Shown here: positions 35,437 through 48,231 of the stretch, in pieces
Position numbering within the stretch: position 1 is the first letter of the stretch
Layout: the number at the start of each line of letters is the position of its first letter
Assembly: GCA_008973525.1 (NCBI GenBank)
Contig: WACJ01000525.1
Location: 1,426,001 to 1,490,000 of the forward strand
Direction: 5' to 3'
DNA from: Stenopsyche tienmushanensis
Taxonomy: Eukaryota > Arthropoda > Insecta > Trichoptera > Stenopsychidae
Length of the DNA stretch: 64,000 nucleotides
Program-made: the position numbers and the translations under genes
The notes under the pieces: generated by a model
The model's input: only the letters and a program-made list of their open reading frames with translations
Database searches by the model: none
What the model was told of the DNA's origin: nothing

Positions 35437-38400
35437 TTAATTTTGGTTAATCTGATTGTTTATTGACTTTTGTTCAAAAATGGCTGCCATGTCTTTGATA
35501 TTAAACGAAGGTGACCGCTTTTCCTTCCTAGGGAACAACAAAATTTATAATGTTTTACATTAAATTTCACATTAAAAATCAACACAATATTTTTATTGTT
35601 AAAAAAAAAAATCACTCTTATACGCATACATCTCTTTCATATTCCAATATTTGAAAACAGAAAAGAAATAATCAATGAGAAAATAACTAGGATATTAAAA
35701 TAGTCCGCCTTGATGCGTCTCGAGAGGTTCGAGTGGAGAATTTTGAGAAAAAATTTCGGACCTCTTCGGGACGAAATCTCGGGTTCTGAAACCATGAGTT
35801 CTAATCACGAGATCATGGACATGTACGGCAAGGCTTCAATTCATAGTTTACGCCGTATCCATTGGGCAACTCATGTGGCATAGATGACAACACATCGAGT
35901 CCCTCGAGCCGTCTTAGACTTTTAAACGAGTGGCAGCAAACCCGTCGGAAGGCCTCGGCTACGTTGAGCTAATTAAATTGAAAAAGACGCCGCACGTCTG
36001 GGTCTGGGCAATTGGAGGGAGGAGGCTCAAGACGAACAGACGAAAATGGCGATAAGCGTTGTCGGTGGCCAGGGCTCTCTTATAGGGCTATAAGCGTCAC
36101 CATAAATAAGTTAAATTCAAGTGTCGTCGCATGTAAACAATTTTAAGCGGCCATGATAGAATTTGTCGTCCATAATGCCATAATGCATAATCTAGTAGTA
36201 AAAAACCGTAATCAATCAATTGATTGTTTATCAAAAAGTAACGAACGATATGAGCAAAGCTAAAAAATCAAAATATAGAAATTATTTACACAAAGAACCC
36301 TTAAAGTTAAAAGCTTTTGAACCTATGAAAATGATTCATTCACTGCCTTTGATGATTTGAAAAGTGAAAAAATATAATTCTGATATATTAATATTTTTAG
36401 CTGATTGATTAATCAAATTTCCTAATGGTGAAAAATAAAAGCGTGCATTTGAAACATCCACTTTTTTTGCTAAACTATTTATGATAATACATCAGAAAAT
36501 AGTGAAAAACTTTATCACTTTGAGATAAAATATGAATATGTTGATGCAAGTCCCAGATATATGATTTATCAATCCAATGTTTAAGCAGATGATTACCAAA
36601 ACCATTTCTGACCGTCAATATATTATATAAGACATGGATATAGTTGAATGTTTGAAGGACAAATGCGAATAAAGACAATAAACAAAGACATCCAGTATAA
36701 AAAGCGTGACACTGATTAAAATTAACATATTTAAATGGATAAAAAAGGATTTCTTCTTTAGTTTTAAAATCACTTTTGAATAGATTAAATGCCGAAAAAG
36801 TGATATGTAATTATCTATTGTATGTAATTCCTACACGGAATTTTTAAACGAATCTAAGTAAAATGGTTTTGAAATGAAGGAAAAACCTACATTATAACGA
36901 TTTCCATATCACTAATATCATACACTAAATATAAGATTGTAAAAATGTAATCCAAAAGACAAAAATACCTGTTTGGCGAGGTGAGTGCATCAACTTTGAT
37001 GTCTTCCATTGAATCTTTTTCTTCCGAAACGCCACACAAAATCAAACTATTCGACGTACCCAGTGGCTTGGATTGTTCACAGCTGAACTTTGAACTGGTT
37101 GAAGGTTTTGTGTTGTACACGGAGGTTTCTGGCGAATCCTTCATATTATTTATTTTATCCGAGTGCCTATTTACAACTCCTAAACTATAGTTTTTATTGC
37201 CGCAACTTCCATCCAAGCTAAGTTTTCTATGCATATCAGTAATTTTTGGCCGATCAGAATTGAGTGTGAAGTTTTCTTTCTGAATATTCATCTCATTTTG
37301 GAAATTCGTGTTAAAATTTCCCGATGAATTTAAATTTTGAAATTCCGAAATATTGTCATTGGATTTCATTTCGGACATCTTGATAGAAAATTTACTACGC
37401 TGTGTAGCGTCGGCGGTATTTCTTCTTTCCAATTTACCCGGATTCCTTAACTGGACACCTTCGAATGAGAAGTCGTCGTTTTTATTTCCTTTGTACTTAT
37501 TTACAACTTGTATATCATTTAGGCCCCGAAAAGATTGAGAACTATATTTCTCTCGAAGAAATAATCTTCTTTCTTCCTTATATTTCTCTATCCTTTCTCT
37601 GCTCAGCTGATCTTTTTTATGGTCATGGTCTAAAAAGTAATCAGCTAATGATATATCCTCGGATATATCTTTTGAACTGTCATTTGGTTCCCATCGCCCC
37701 CCAGTGTAGAATTGTTTACATTTGGTATTTTTCTTGGGAGAGATTCTCGCTTGGACGAGACAAATTTTGTTTTCAGTCGTCGGGGTGATGCTTGCATATC
37801 GATTTGCAAAGTTCAGAGAGTAATTCTCTTTCACATTATCATCTGGACTACAAATGTCTAAATTTAAAGAAAGATTTGGTCTAATAGAACAGGCTTTATT
37901 ACATTCAATGTTGAGATTTAAATCGGGTAATTTTTTTGGCTGGTTTAAACATTTCAAAGCTTCCAAACTTTTTCGCCTGTATAATGCGTAATGATCGTCT
38001 ATATCTATTTCTGAAATGTGATCTTCGTGTAAGCTTCGATTGACAAATTCTTTCACAAAGGCATTTTCATCCAGAGACCTGGTATTATTAGAATGTTTAG
38101 CTAATCTATGATTCTTAGCTCTTATACTGGGTATAGTTTTTACAATGAAATTTGATTTTTCTTTGCTTTTACAGAAACTAACACTTTTATTTTTATCAAA
38201 CGCTTGACTCTGACTATCTTTACTTCTATCCGAAACAGATAGATTTGTTTTTGACGATCTGTCAAAATAAAAAGCACTTTTATTCTCAGTAGGACTTTCA
38301 AATTTATGAGCTAACTGTTTAACACTAGATCGTTTTACTAAATTACACTCTCCATTGGATAGTGTTAAATTCTCATTTTCATCGGAATTTTCCTTGTCTG

Positions 38401-41400
38401 ATTCTCCTAAATTTGTTTTAATAGAACTGCAATTATCAAGCGCAGTTACAGCATTGTCTTTTCTCAATTTTTGACCATCATCACTTTTATCAACACAAAA
38501 ACTTTCATATACATTTTTTGATTCTTTCGGATGACTATTCAGCAAATGCCTATCATAACACAACTCTGTCAATGGAGATATTTTTAGACAAATCGATGTT
38601 GAATGACCGTCATTGACGTTGTTTTCAGGCTTTTTAATATCCATATTTTCATAACAATGAGATTCAGAAGTTGTTTTAACTTTTAAAGAATTATCATTGT
38701 AATAATTAATATTTTCATATTCGCTCTCTAAATTTGCATGAGAATTGATAAATAATGCTTTTTTCGTTTCTTTCGGAGATTCAATTATTGTAACGTTAGT
38801 ATCTAAATTTCCATCTAAACTATCATCATAGAGAGATTCATCCTTCAGATCGCCATCGGATTCCATAATCAATGAATTCACTTCATTGACGCTTTGCTTA
38901 AAAAACTTAACTTTATTATATATATCGGCGTCATTTAGTTCAGATCTTTTAAATTTAGTGTCTTTAGCAATTAAAAAATTTGGTTTAAAGTTAACCGTCA
39001 TTTCAGAATTTGTATTATTCACATTGACGGGATTTTCATCAGCCGGCTTATTGAGCAAATGCTCTTCAGATGAATCAGTAATCAAGCTTTTATTTTCAAT
39101 ATCTCCAATGTCTTCGTATATTCCACACTCTGAATGTTCATCATACAGCTTTTGCGATGTTTTCGGTATCATAGAAAAAATGGCATTAGCATTTTCTTTG
39201 GTAGGAGATTTATAAGTAATGCTAATTGTGGATTTTAATGGCGAAGCTTTGTTTAAGGGAGGCGAAGTTGGTGTACTTCCACCGCTAGAAGAAGCCAAAT
39301 GAATGTATGATGGTCTAGAAAAACTGAAACATTCATAAATCTCTTCAGTTTTTTCTTGCTCGTGAGGAGAATACGTCGGAGTGCTCTCTTTAGATATATT
39401 TACTTTCCCCTGATTCTCCAGAAATCGTAGATAGCCTATTAAGATTTTGATAACTTATATTAGAAGGAGACATTGAATCTTCAAGACTATCGGCAATATT
39501 ACTACTGAAGTTTTCATCGCTCGGTGTGACAGTGACACTGCATCGATTATCTGTTTCTAAATCTGAATATATATTTTTATCTGTTTTTGGTTTATTTAAA
39601 AGACTATCACAACCTTCAACATCATCATAATGAAAATTTTCACTCCCACTTGACGTTGTCATATCATATTTTTGGTTATTAACATTTGAAGGGGTCATAC
39701 TGATCATATTTTCATAATTAGGGTTTTGTTGATATTTATTATCAATTTTAATAATGGCATTGACAAAATCAGATGAAACAGACATATCATTTTCAGTAAT
39801 TGCATCTTTTCTGTCTTCCATAGTACTATTATTTTTGTTAGATTCTTTGTGTGTGGATTTTAAATCGAAAACTTTGGCACCATTTTTAATTGTATTGTTG
39901 GGAGATTCATATTTTGTCAAAATTACACCGTCTAAATTTTCTTTGGATGCAGTTTTTGTAATGAGTCCTGAAAATACCTCAGTTACATTTTCAGAATTGG
40001 GAGTTTTATCACACGCTTTGAGAGCATGCGTAGATTCTTTATTTTTTAAGTTCGATGGCTGCATAGCCCATGTTAGCATGCCAGCATTTTCGATAATATG
40101 AAGGCTTTCCATTCCATTGCGACTATTTAAAGATTCTTTGGATTCTATCAGTCTTTTAGCTAGAGAATCTTTTGATTCTCTGATTTGAAGAGATGATTCT
40201 GAATCACTTTGAAGTTGAACATATCCACATGAATTGGGACTGCGGTCTCTTAAATCATCAGAATCAATCCAGTCAACTTGAATTAGTGTGGAGTGACGTT
40301 GAGGTTCTATTTCGGCTTTTGGCGGAGGAAAACGGTCCACAATGGCTATGGCGAATTATTTTCACTTTATCACTTCTTCTCGGTGAACCACGGTCCCTAA
40401 TTATACAAACAAAAACATTTATAGACTGGACGGACAAGTATTATGACAAAATGTTATTCGAAGATAAAATAGTTCCAGAAAGTATGACAATGATAAATAT
40501 GAAAATGAGTGATGAAATAAAAAAGCATGTAAATCACCAATTTAGATATACACTTATAAAAATATATGGATTATTGCAAAACATTATTTTAATACAGATT
40601 CATATTTTTGAAAACATTTTGCTTCAGAATTAATAATTCATATTTATTTAAAGTTTGCCATGAAAGAGAAGCAGGAGGGTGATCTCTGATGATGAAGTGA
40701 TCAGATGAATGATATTAATGAAATAAATTCGAGATTTGACTCGTGTTTAGTTCATTCCAAAATATTCTATGGCAATTACGTAAAATTTAGAAAAATCTAT
40801 CACTTTATCCATATTAGCAAAATGGTTTGAATTCATTGGATGCTTCACAATATTTGTATTTCATATATTTAAACACTGCAATGTTATCATTATAAACCAA
40901 AAATCTTAATGTATCGTGGCTGAAAAAACTATATATTTAGTGGAATTTCGAAAAGGTAAATAAGAATTTAGAAAATTTGCATATTTTGCTATTATGATAT
41001 TTTTACAGAGATAGTAGAATAATTGATGAAAAAAATTGAACGGAATTCAATGTAAAATATTTATAAAATGTTATAGATTTTAAAAGTTGGGAAACATAGC
41101 TGCATTTAATAAGTTTATAAAAAAGGGAAAAGATAGGCAAAATACTTTTTGCTACTACTCAAAACCACTCTAAAAATAAGTCATTTAAATGATTACATTA
41201 AAAATCTATTATAAAGTTCTAAGGCAAGAATTTGAAAGGTATAATACTAATCTTTAGATTTTAAATACGGTACTACAGTTCAACTTCTTTTTTGCAGAAG
41301 AATAAATAAGATTAAGAAATGAATATACCATTGCATATATTTACCTCATTTTCACTTTTATAGTATTAGGACTTTGATGGTTTTGTGGATCTAAAGAAGC

Positions 41401-44400
41401 TGCCGGTTGTGGTGATAGTGAACTAGAAAAAAAAAAAAATTAAATGTTGGCATATTTAAATGATTACTATTTAATCAATTAAACCTCTCATAATATGGAC
41501 CATAGCTCCACTAACATATCTCTGTATTCCTGTAGTCTGTATTGCATAGAATTACCAAATGAAATTTTGAATTTTCAATAGTCACAACCAAAAAGATTTT
41601 GAAATTGCTTTGCTTTGTGTGATCAAAAAATATGGTGAAATAATTTTTAGAGCCTCAACTGATGATGCTACATCCATTTCATGTCATATGTCCGATAGCT
41701 TGAGATCGTGTTTATCGCGTAAATTCCGAAGAGACCAGAAAAATGGGACAATAGCTTTTTTCTTCATCACGTCACGACAATGCACCGTGCCACACGTCAC
41801 TTCTGATTAATAAAATTATTCACCATATTTTTTGATCAGACCTCGTAATTTAGATAGGAAATAATGATTAAGAAAGATTTTTTTTCCCCAACCTATTTTC
41901 ATCTTCCTCTTTTATTGACTTTACTCCAGAATCAGGAAAATCTGAAGATTCAGCTTTGGCTGCTGCACGAGCTAGAGCTGTATGCTCTGGAGTACTACAG
42001 TCAATGAACAACAGATCGGAAAGCTGTTCTTCAATTTTTACTTGATTTCTTAAAAGATGATAAAATTAACATTAGTTTTTCTATCCACAGTAAACATATT
42101 TTTATTCCTTACATTGTTATTATAAAATATGAAAGATACCTATGATTAAGAGAATTTTGGGATGCGGTAACAGTAGTTTGAGTGGCCTTTACGGGGCTTG
42201 GCTCCGCTGTTGTATCTCCACTACTAGTACCATCCTTATTCCAACCCTGAAAAATTATTCAAATGTATGTATTAATATAGCTCATGTTTTATGCAAGGCT
42301 GCAATTGAGACGTGACGAAAAAATAAAATTGATGATTCTCGTATATATTAAAATACAAACTTGTCTAGCAGTGTCATCTTCACTAAATATGTCCATCTCT
42401 CTCTCTTGTGATGTAAGTCTTAACCGCATACCTGCTAATTCTGCTAAACTGGCTTCAAAATACGAATCACATGATGCCGATCTAATTAACAAAAAAATAC
42501 ATTTTAAAAAAATAAAAATAAAGGCACCAATGAATGGACGAAGCATTAAATTACCTGTTATGATGACTGGGTGCCGTTTGAGGTTCAGGAATAACAATAA
42601 GTGGTGGCAATGAATCAACTTCCGAGCCCAGACTTTCATAAGACCGGGTTGACCTGTTTTCTTCAATGTCCACCTTAATCAATAAATATATATGTAAAGG
42701 TTTGTTTGTATTTCTTCAAAGAGGAGTATCGTAAAAGTAATAATTATAAGCTACACATACTGTCATTTTTTCTGGAATAACATTTTTATCTTTAATTATG
42801 CACTGATCGATGATAGTGTTTGAGTTCTCCACAGTCTGAATTTTGGTAGGTTCACTGATTGTTGGATGAACCGGTGATGATGCTGGTAAAGAGCGATGTT
42901 TACTTGCTCTAAAGAATAGTCCCCTCCAACCTGACGGTGACCGTTTAAGGCCACGTTTTGCTGAACCTAATAAAATAACGTAGAATATATTACAGTACAT
43001 TATTGAAATTCATTAATAAGTCAGAACATTTTTGATATTCTTACCAGATGGTAGTTGAATGATTGTATGGTATCGAGGAAGACTATTGGGCCCTCCTCCG
43101 ACCTCTATGTAATGTGGATCTTTAGATATACTCGGCCTTAGTTGTTGTTTATTTCTTGCTTCTTCTAAGCTGAATTAAAAATAAACAAATTTAGCACAAA
43201 GATATTAGAACCGATTTTGTAATAACCTCGTTAGATCTACTTAGAGATAATGATATTTTCATATATACGTAGAGTTTAGACTCGATTATAAAAATAATTA
43301 CCTTAAAAGTTTCGTTGGTGTAGCTAAAGGTAAACTTTTTGGTCTTTTCACTAGCGCAGATGCTTGGTCTTCAACCGAATCAATAGAACCATTTGTGTTG
43401 TGGTTGTCTGGTCCATCTTGAAGATGTTGATCGTCAGAAAATATTATATCAGCGTAGCATATAAGAAATTCAGTCACTACTACCTAAAAATAACAATATA
43501 GTATGAAGGGTAATAGAATTATTATATGGGAACTAAGTGCACAATTAAACTAAAACTTTACTTGTATTGCAACTCCCGAAAGTGAAAACTCTTGATGTGG
43601 TGACCGCAAAAGATTGGGAGCCCATACAATACCCATATTTCTAGCCGTCATACCTGTATTGGCACTGAGTAATGACATACCATGAAGATGTCTCATTAGA
43701 AAAGCCAATGTCCTTTGGGGAAAAAGATTAACATATGAATTGTTTCATTTCTTGTTAAAATTACATAGGCATAAGAAATTTATATATAGCGATTATTCAT
43801 CACTTTAAATAGATTTAATAATTTTAAGTGGTATTTTCAACAATATCAATAACAATATTATCATATGAATATTAATGTAAGCAAAAAAGTGCTATTTTAT
43901 ATGAGACTAGCTGGTACCCGGCGCGTTGCTGCCACAGATATCATTTGAAATTTGAAAGGTTATCTTGTTTAATTAGGAATGATAGAAAGAATGAAATTTA
44001 TTTTCTTTCCGATAATTAATACATTTATTGAAATTGAATGATATTTATATATAAGATCTACTGTAAGTTAATTGTACTATACCTATATTGTTTGAGTAAG
44101 TGCAAACAATAAGTTGGCAAAATTTTTTCACAATCGAATGAACATTATGGCAGCGTATAAATTACGAACAAACAAATTATTATTTTTTTATATTAGACTA
44201 TGCCTATGTTACACGCGCAATCCTTATCAATAAATGGACGAAGTTTTATCGTAATCTGATGAACGGTATGGAAGTACATTACATACGAACAAAGACAAAT
44301 TAATTTTTATATATTAGATTATTGTATAGCTATAATTTATGACATACCTGTAATGGGGAGGTGGTAGTTTCATAACCGTATCTCTCATTCTTATCAACTT

Positions 44401-47400
44401 TTCAGCTTCATCTAACCTCCTCAATTCAGTACCATCACTAGACTCTGCCGATTTTACGGCTGACACAAAACAGGAGTATAATTGATAGGTACATAGGGGA
44501 TTGGGAAGTTCTCTGCAAAAATATAATACAATAATATATGGATTCATATTTATATGATTTTCAACTTACATATTAAAGTATAAGTACATTCAATCCTTCT
44601 ATAGCATCGAGATAGAGATCACCCTAAAAAACAAAACGATATAGAAAGTTAGGCATTGACCTTATGTATTTTGCCCATTGCTTACGTAAAAGACATCGCA
44701 AACGCTATAGGAAAATCTCTATAGACATGGATGCTATAAGAGGGTTGACTGCATTATGTTTATTACTCCTGAAATTACATTTTAAATTAGCATTAAATTA
44801 AGATAATTAAATTTGATTACTGACCTGAAATACATTTTCAGAAGTGAAGCCACAGCATGGACATCAAGCGGTGATGGTGGGCTAGGAGGAGGGCGTTCTT
44901 CATCAAATGCAAATCTTAATCGTTGTGTTGCACTTGCAGCCCCCGATAGCCTATAAATTCCATCTACGCAACCATGCTCTTCTATTATTTTTGCACACCA
45001 TGATAAAACCTGTGGTACTATGGAAAATAAATAGGATTAAATTAAATATATAACTACGACAATCTATTCAAATATTTTACTAGGGGTTTATTTTTGGTGT
45101 TACTTAAACATATGTTAAACATAATATAAATGTATGGAAAATAGATAAAAAGTATTTCATGTTACCTTCGTGACCTGAATTAAGTAAATGTTCTCCGAGA
45201 TCACAACCAAAAACTCTTTCTTTTAGAATTCCTTGTTGCCTTAAAGATCGTCTACTTGGGCGACTTAAAATAAAGCTTCTAAACAGAGATATAAGTTTTC
45301 CATGTTTCCTAAGAACTGGTTTGATTGGTGCCATTGCAACTGAACTAAAATATTAAATAAAAAACGTTTATAAATCATTAGTACAACTGATGAAATTTTA
45401 ATTTTTTAAATTTAAGAAGAAAAAAGTTATTTATACCCGACTATCGGTGGCGGTTGTTTCATATTTCTAGGCACTTTATCACCGATTACTGCAACACAGT
45501 CTTGAGGAAAAAATCCAACCCTAAATCCCCTCTTGCCTCGCCACCAAGTAGACTCTGATGCACCTATTAAATTTAATCATTGATTACTATGTCTGAAGAT
45601 TAATTAATAATTGTCTTGAGATAACAAACAATTGCATTTATGTTATCACAGACCAAGAATGAGAAAACATACCTGGCATATCTATCACAGATATCATATC
45701 CCCAACTTCAAAACTAATTTCATCACGGGCCTGTGAGACATAACGTCTGACTGAGTACGCAGCAGCTAATGCAGGCGTGTTGATTGAATTACAGTCTTCA
45801 CTGGCAACTAATAATTTGTGACCTATAAATGTAAAATTTGTGTATTTAATATTTATACTAATGGAAGCCTATCCACGATCTTCGAGCGAAAATATATTAT
45901 ATTAGTAAAGAACCTTTGTTATCCATTTGAAACCAGTTCAATATGGGGCCACAGTTGATAGTATCATCAGCAATTATACTAAAGTGATGTAAATAATCAG
46001 CAATCAAAGAATAATAAGATTCTCTATCTTCTGGGGATGTTTTATTAATTCCAACGGAAAGATCTGGTAATCCAGATACCTTTCTATCATAAATACATCT
46101 GAAACATTATAAATTATTATTAAATAAAATTGGACAATTGTGTTTAACAATCAATGTATACAATACGATATTAAAAATATACCTATGTAACATTGTATCT
46201 AGCATTTTAAAATTTTCTGCATTTCTGGTGACCATCCATTCAACACAGTCGGCGTTTTGATCATTATGCATAAACTGATCTCGACTGTCATCAGAACTAT
46301 TGGCTCGGTCTCCGCTATCACTGTGAGGCCGAACCCTTAACGTCACCCATCCTATTTTAAAGAGCATCTAGTCGTTAGTGAGAAAATAAACATGTAATGA
46401 ATTAAGGGGGGAAACCGGTTTAAAAGTCAGATTTTTTGACGTTTTTCGTATTTTTTTAACAGGGAAAGAATTATTAGAATTTGTTTAAACTGAGGGGATA
46501 TTTTATTAATATTTTGAAGTACATCTGAATTTTTTTTAGACATTTCCGCCAGAACTATCCGAGTTATAAGCTGATACCAATGGAAAGTCAAATTAATAAT
46601 ATATTTTTTATAATATTGAGCTTGCATTTCTTCTTTTGGAGCTTTCCGAGCTTCCTTGGTCTCGACTGCGCTGTGTCTATTTTGTCGGTTGACGCGTTGT
46701 TCATCCATTTGCCGTACATAATTAAAGCTCTGTGAGCCAACAACGACTTTCAGCTCATTCATAATCATTACAAGTGCTGAATTCCCTTTATTGAATAAGG
46801 TAAAAACCAAAAATGCTCCAATCTTGATTACTTTTAGGTCATTATGTAGTTGCTTTGGACCCAATTGCCATATGTCGAGTTGAAACTTTGGTTTGCATTC
46901 TGTGTGTGACAATCTAAATGGAAGGATCTGTCATGTGGTTTACTACATCGGTCTGTGGTATCCTGTTTTCCTTTCGAATAAAATTATATTTTGACTTCTA
47001 ACTTTCAACACACACTAGGAAGGCCAATGCCAATCTGATGATAACCGACGCTCTGTCGAAACGATATCAAAACTTCTAGTACCTTCTAACTAAGACCTCT
47101 ATTCTAAGCATTTACAAATAAGAATGACTGTAGACATCTTCCTCTTCTTTAATTTCCTTTTTCTTCCCGCAGTACAGGGATATAGAGTTAGGTAGTGAAC
47201 AAGGGTCTACTGTGCGACCACTCTGCACTTAGTGTTGCGTGTTCCAGCACCGATTTGTGATCACTATAGTGCTCATAGCATCGAAAAATCGGAATTTTAT
47301 TGTGAAACTTTGAAAACATATTCTTGAATAGTTTTACTAATAAACTGGTTTCCCCCCTTAAGAAAAATACCGATCTAAACAAAAAATACGTTTTTAAATG

Positions 47401-48231
47401 TGAACTACATTACATATACCTTCATTATATTCTCCTTGAGAGTGAGCTGTGTAGGAATCATTTTCGACCGGATGAACTTGAAATCCACCCAATCGCACTC
47501 TTCCATAATGAAAATGCGCACATTCCTCTAATCGAGGAAAACGCGCTGTAGTAGATGTATTTGCATTCTCCAATGAACTAGGCCCGGAGATAAGGGGCGT
47601 TGGACATGATGCAGGCGCAGATCTGCTCATAGACCGTGACCATGCAGAACTCCAAGAACCCCCTAAACATCACATAGACGTTAATGTTTTAATTTCCATT
47701 TCATAAGCGAATGAATAATTAAAATACATATATTGAATAGATTTACCCGCATCAGATGTGTCTTCTCCATGGTAATCAATACTACATTCCATTGATTTTC
47801 TCTCAGGATCTGAGAAATGTACAGACCTGGTGCAAAATAAAAAATACATTATTTTAAATACGATTTTAAGTATAATATATATTTCATATAAATATCGATA
47901 GTTAAGAACGAACCTATGAAAATTTGCTAGTGGATCAGTATCACATGATAGAGATTGACACGACATCACCGTTGCGTGATGTCTAGATGGTGATCCCTGC
48001 GGATGAAAAGCATAGATTGCATAAAATAGATTATAAGATATTTGAGAATACAAATTCTCATTTCTAAAAATAAAATAAAGGAGGCGTATGAATGTATCAG
48101 CGCAACAAAATACAGTGTCAAAACAATCAATTCGAATATAGAATTCGTCAACAACGACGATATTTGTCATGAATTTAACTTACATGAAAACAGTGCAAAT
48201 TTTCAGTACATCCCATGAGCATTTTCTTCAT
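35437..48231 (-). CDS. CdGAPr: CdGAPr-type Rho GTPase-activating protein (PX-SH3-RhoGAP), 22 coding exons
   Basis: Ortholog of insect CdGAPr and vertebrate ARHGAP31/32/33, which stimulate GTP hydrolysis by Cdc42/Rac at the cell cortex. Exons (minus strand, 5' to 3'): 48231-48184, 47996-47914, 47826-47747, 47662-47420, 46351-46183, 46098-45914, 45822-45673, 45563-45437, 45344-45166, 45017-44825, 44512-44348, 43712-43562, 43483-43302, 43169-43045, 42966-42761, 42673-42555, 42481-42361, 42246-42140, 42048-41893, 41422-41345, 40248-36969, 35527-35437. Each junction has GT-AG and matching phase. The first exon starts MKKMLMGC and ends at a GTAAGT donor; another upstream start is possible. The acceptor at 40248 is chosen because it keeps frame; 40215-40220 would also work. 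The total is about 2,080 codons, but the large exon changes frame once (see 36969-40248). The product has PX (about 111-255), SH3 (about 288-346), RhoGAP (about 405-600) and a long disordered tail ending SFNIKDMAAIFEQK. Confidence is high for the gene, moderate for its two ends. Confidence 0.93.
35700..36115 (+). pseudogene. LINE C-terminal fragment inside the last CdGAPr intron
   Basis: Second copy of the LINE tail seen at 33266-33545. Readable pieces include EIMDMYGKASIHSLRRIHW, SGSKPVGRPRLR and GGRRLKTNRRKW, ending near GYKRHHK. Stops and frame changes make it dead. It lies antisense to CdGAPr within the 1441-bp intron 35528-36968 and explains part of that intron's length. Confidence 0.75.
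36969..40248 (-). other. CdGAPr: Large 3' exon of CdGAPr, disordered tail, with one frame discontinuity
   Basis: This 3.28-kb exon encodes a Ser/Asn/Lys-rich, probably disordered tail with short Tyr motifs (EYENIN, YEDIG). It is open in one frame from its 5' end to a TAA at 39390-39392, and in the +1 frame from about 39450 down to the donor at 36969 (AACAG, then GTATTT). The two frames overlap for about 60 bp. Coding-like sequence continues without a break (STPTYSPHEQEKTEEIYECF after the switch), so one extra base is likely, most simply in the CCCC run at 39407-39410. The apparent TTG start at 39298 is not a start. Its acceptor is unresolved: frame is kept at 40248, while the 30 open codons above it up to 40340 would then be intronic. 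Confidence 0.75.
43302..45344 (-). other. CdGAPr: RhoGAP domain exons of CdGAPr
   Basis: Exons 45344-45166, 45017-44825, 44512-44348, 43712-43562 and 43483-43302. Start FGCDLGEHLL; the arginine finger is in GIYRLSG (Arg about 444). LLKMYFRELPNPL contains the conserved Lys/Arg helix, and ARNMGIVWAPNLLR carries the conserved Asn (about 574) that contacts the switch regions. All residues needed for GAP catalysis are therefore present and the domain should be active. The following exon ends RPKSLPLATPTKLL. A repeat insertion (43905-44335) lies in the intron between the third and fourth exons listed. Confidence 0.92.
43905..44335 (+). repeat. Dispersed repeat family E in a CdGAPr intron
   Basis: Head GACTAGCTGGTACCCGGCGC, then two tail units each ending in ACGAACAAA and an AT-rich TTTTTATATATTAGA. 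Related heads or tails occur at 31276, 49808, 52460 and 53290. It is a short non-coding family, SINE-like in layout, with an ACCCGGC head and a (TA)n tail; I cannot name its class. Confidence 0.6.
45437..45822 (-). other. CdGAPr: SH3 domain exons of CdGAPr
   Basis: Exons 45822-45673 and 45563-45437. The SH3 landmarks are in order: ALAAAYSVRRYV (ALYDY position, atypical), DEISFEVGDMISVI (RT loop to diverging turn), STWWRGKRGFRVGFFPQDCV (Trp pair, then GxFPxxYV with Cys for Tyr) and VI. The departures from ALYDY and the final Tyr are usual in this GAP family and suggest non-canonical ligand binding. PPPIVG after it is a short proline stretch leading to RhoGAP. Confidence 0.88.
46406..47357 (-). 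mobile_element. TTAA-flanked DNA transposon in a CdGAPr intron
   Basis: 952 bp with terminal inverted repeats GGGGGGAAACCGGTTTA (left) and its 16/17 match at the right end. TTAA lies on each side (46402-46405 and 47358-47361). That target choice fits Kolobok or piggyBac superfamilies. Removing it restores a short intron, so it arrived after that intron existed. It encodes only a fragment of a transposase-like protein, so it is non-autonomous. Confidence 0.88.
46427..46912 (-). pseudogene. C-terminal transposase-like fragment of the intronic TTAA element
   Basis: 161 codons open to a stop 21 bp from the element's left terminus. Segments such as IWQLGPKQLHNDLKV and QNRHSAVETKEARKAPKEEM resemble the C-terminal part of proteins annotated in insects as Mutator-like transposase domain proteins. 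That is from memory and needs a search. The upstream catalytic part is missing, so it is a remnant, not a host gene and not a CdGAPr exon. Confidence 0.55.

Larger units (their letters stand above)
45914..47662 (-). other. CdGAPr: PX domain exons of CdGAPr
   Basis: Three exons (47662-47420, 46351-46183, 46098-45914) encode the phosphoinositide-binding PX domain. The lead-in RFPRLEECAHFHYGRVRL is close to the conserved start in ARHGAP32-type proteins. WVTLRVRPHS follows, and the core ends LHRCIYDRKVSGLPDL, where the Arg-rich CIYDRK segment is the family signature. The exon joins are NE-G/W and LH-R/C. The intron between the first two exons is 1068 bp only because of the transposon at 46406-47357; without it and one TTAA it would be about 112 bp, like its neighbours. 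Confidence 0.88.

Noticed and set aside
36887..36968. C-terminal extension of the big CdGAPr frame past 36969 (YFCLLDYIF...)
   Set aside because: It starts exactly at a GT donor after AACAG and is replaced in the correct phase by the exon 35527-35437 ending FNIKDMAAIFEQK. It is intron read-through.
39298..39300. Separate gene starting at 39298 (803 codons)
   Set aside because: The first codon is TTG, the frame is open upstream with coding-like sequence, and it lies in the same exon as the preceding CdGAPr frame.
39311..39390. 80-bp intron GTAAAT...TTTCAG to explain the frame change
   Set aside because: The splice sites look acceptable but the length leaves the wrong phase and leads to an early stop.
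40193..40633. 146-codon plus-strand frame
   Set aside because: It is antisense to the CdGAPr exon and the adjoining intron, with no motif; a shadow.
47670..48170. 166-codon minus-strand frame
   Set aside because: It overlaps two CdGAPr exons in another frame and the intron between them; a shadow of the correct exons 47747-47826 and 47914-47996.
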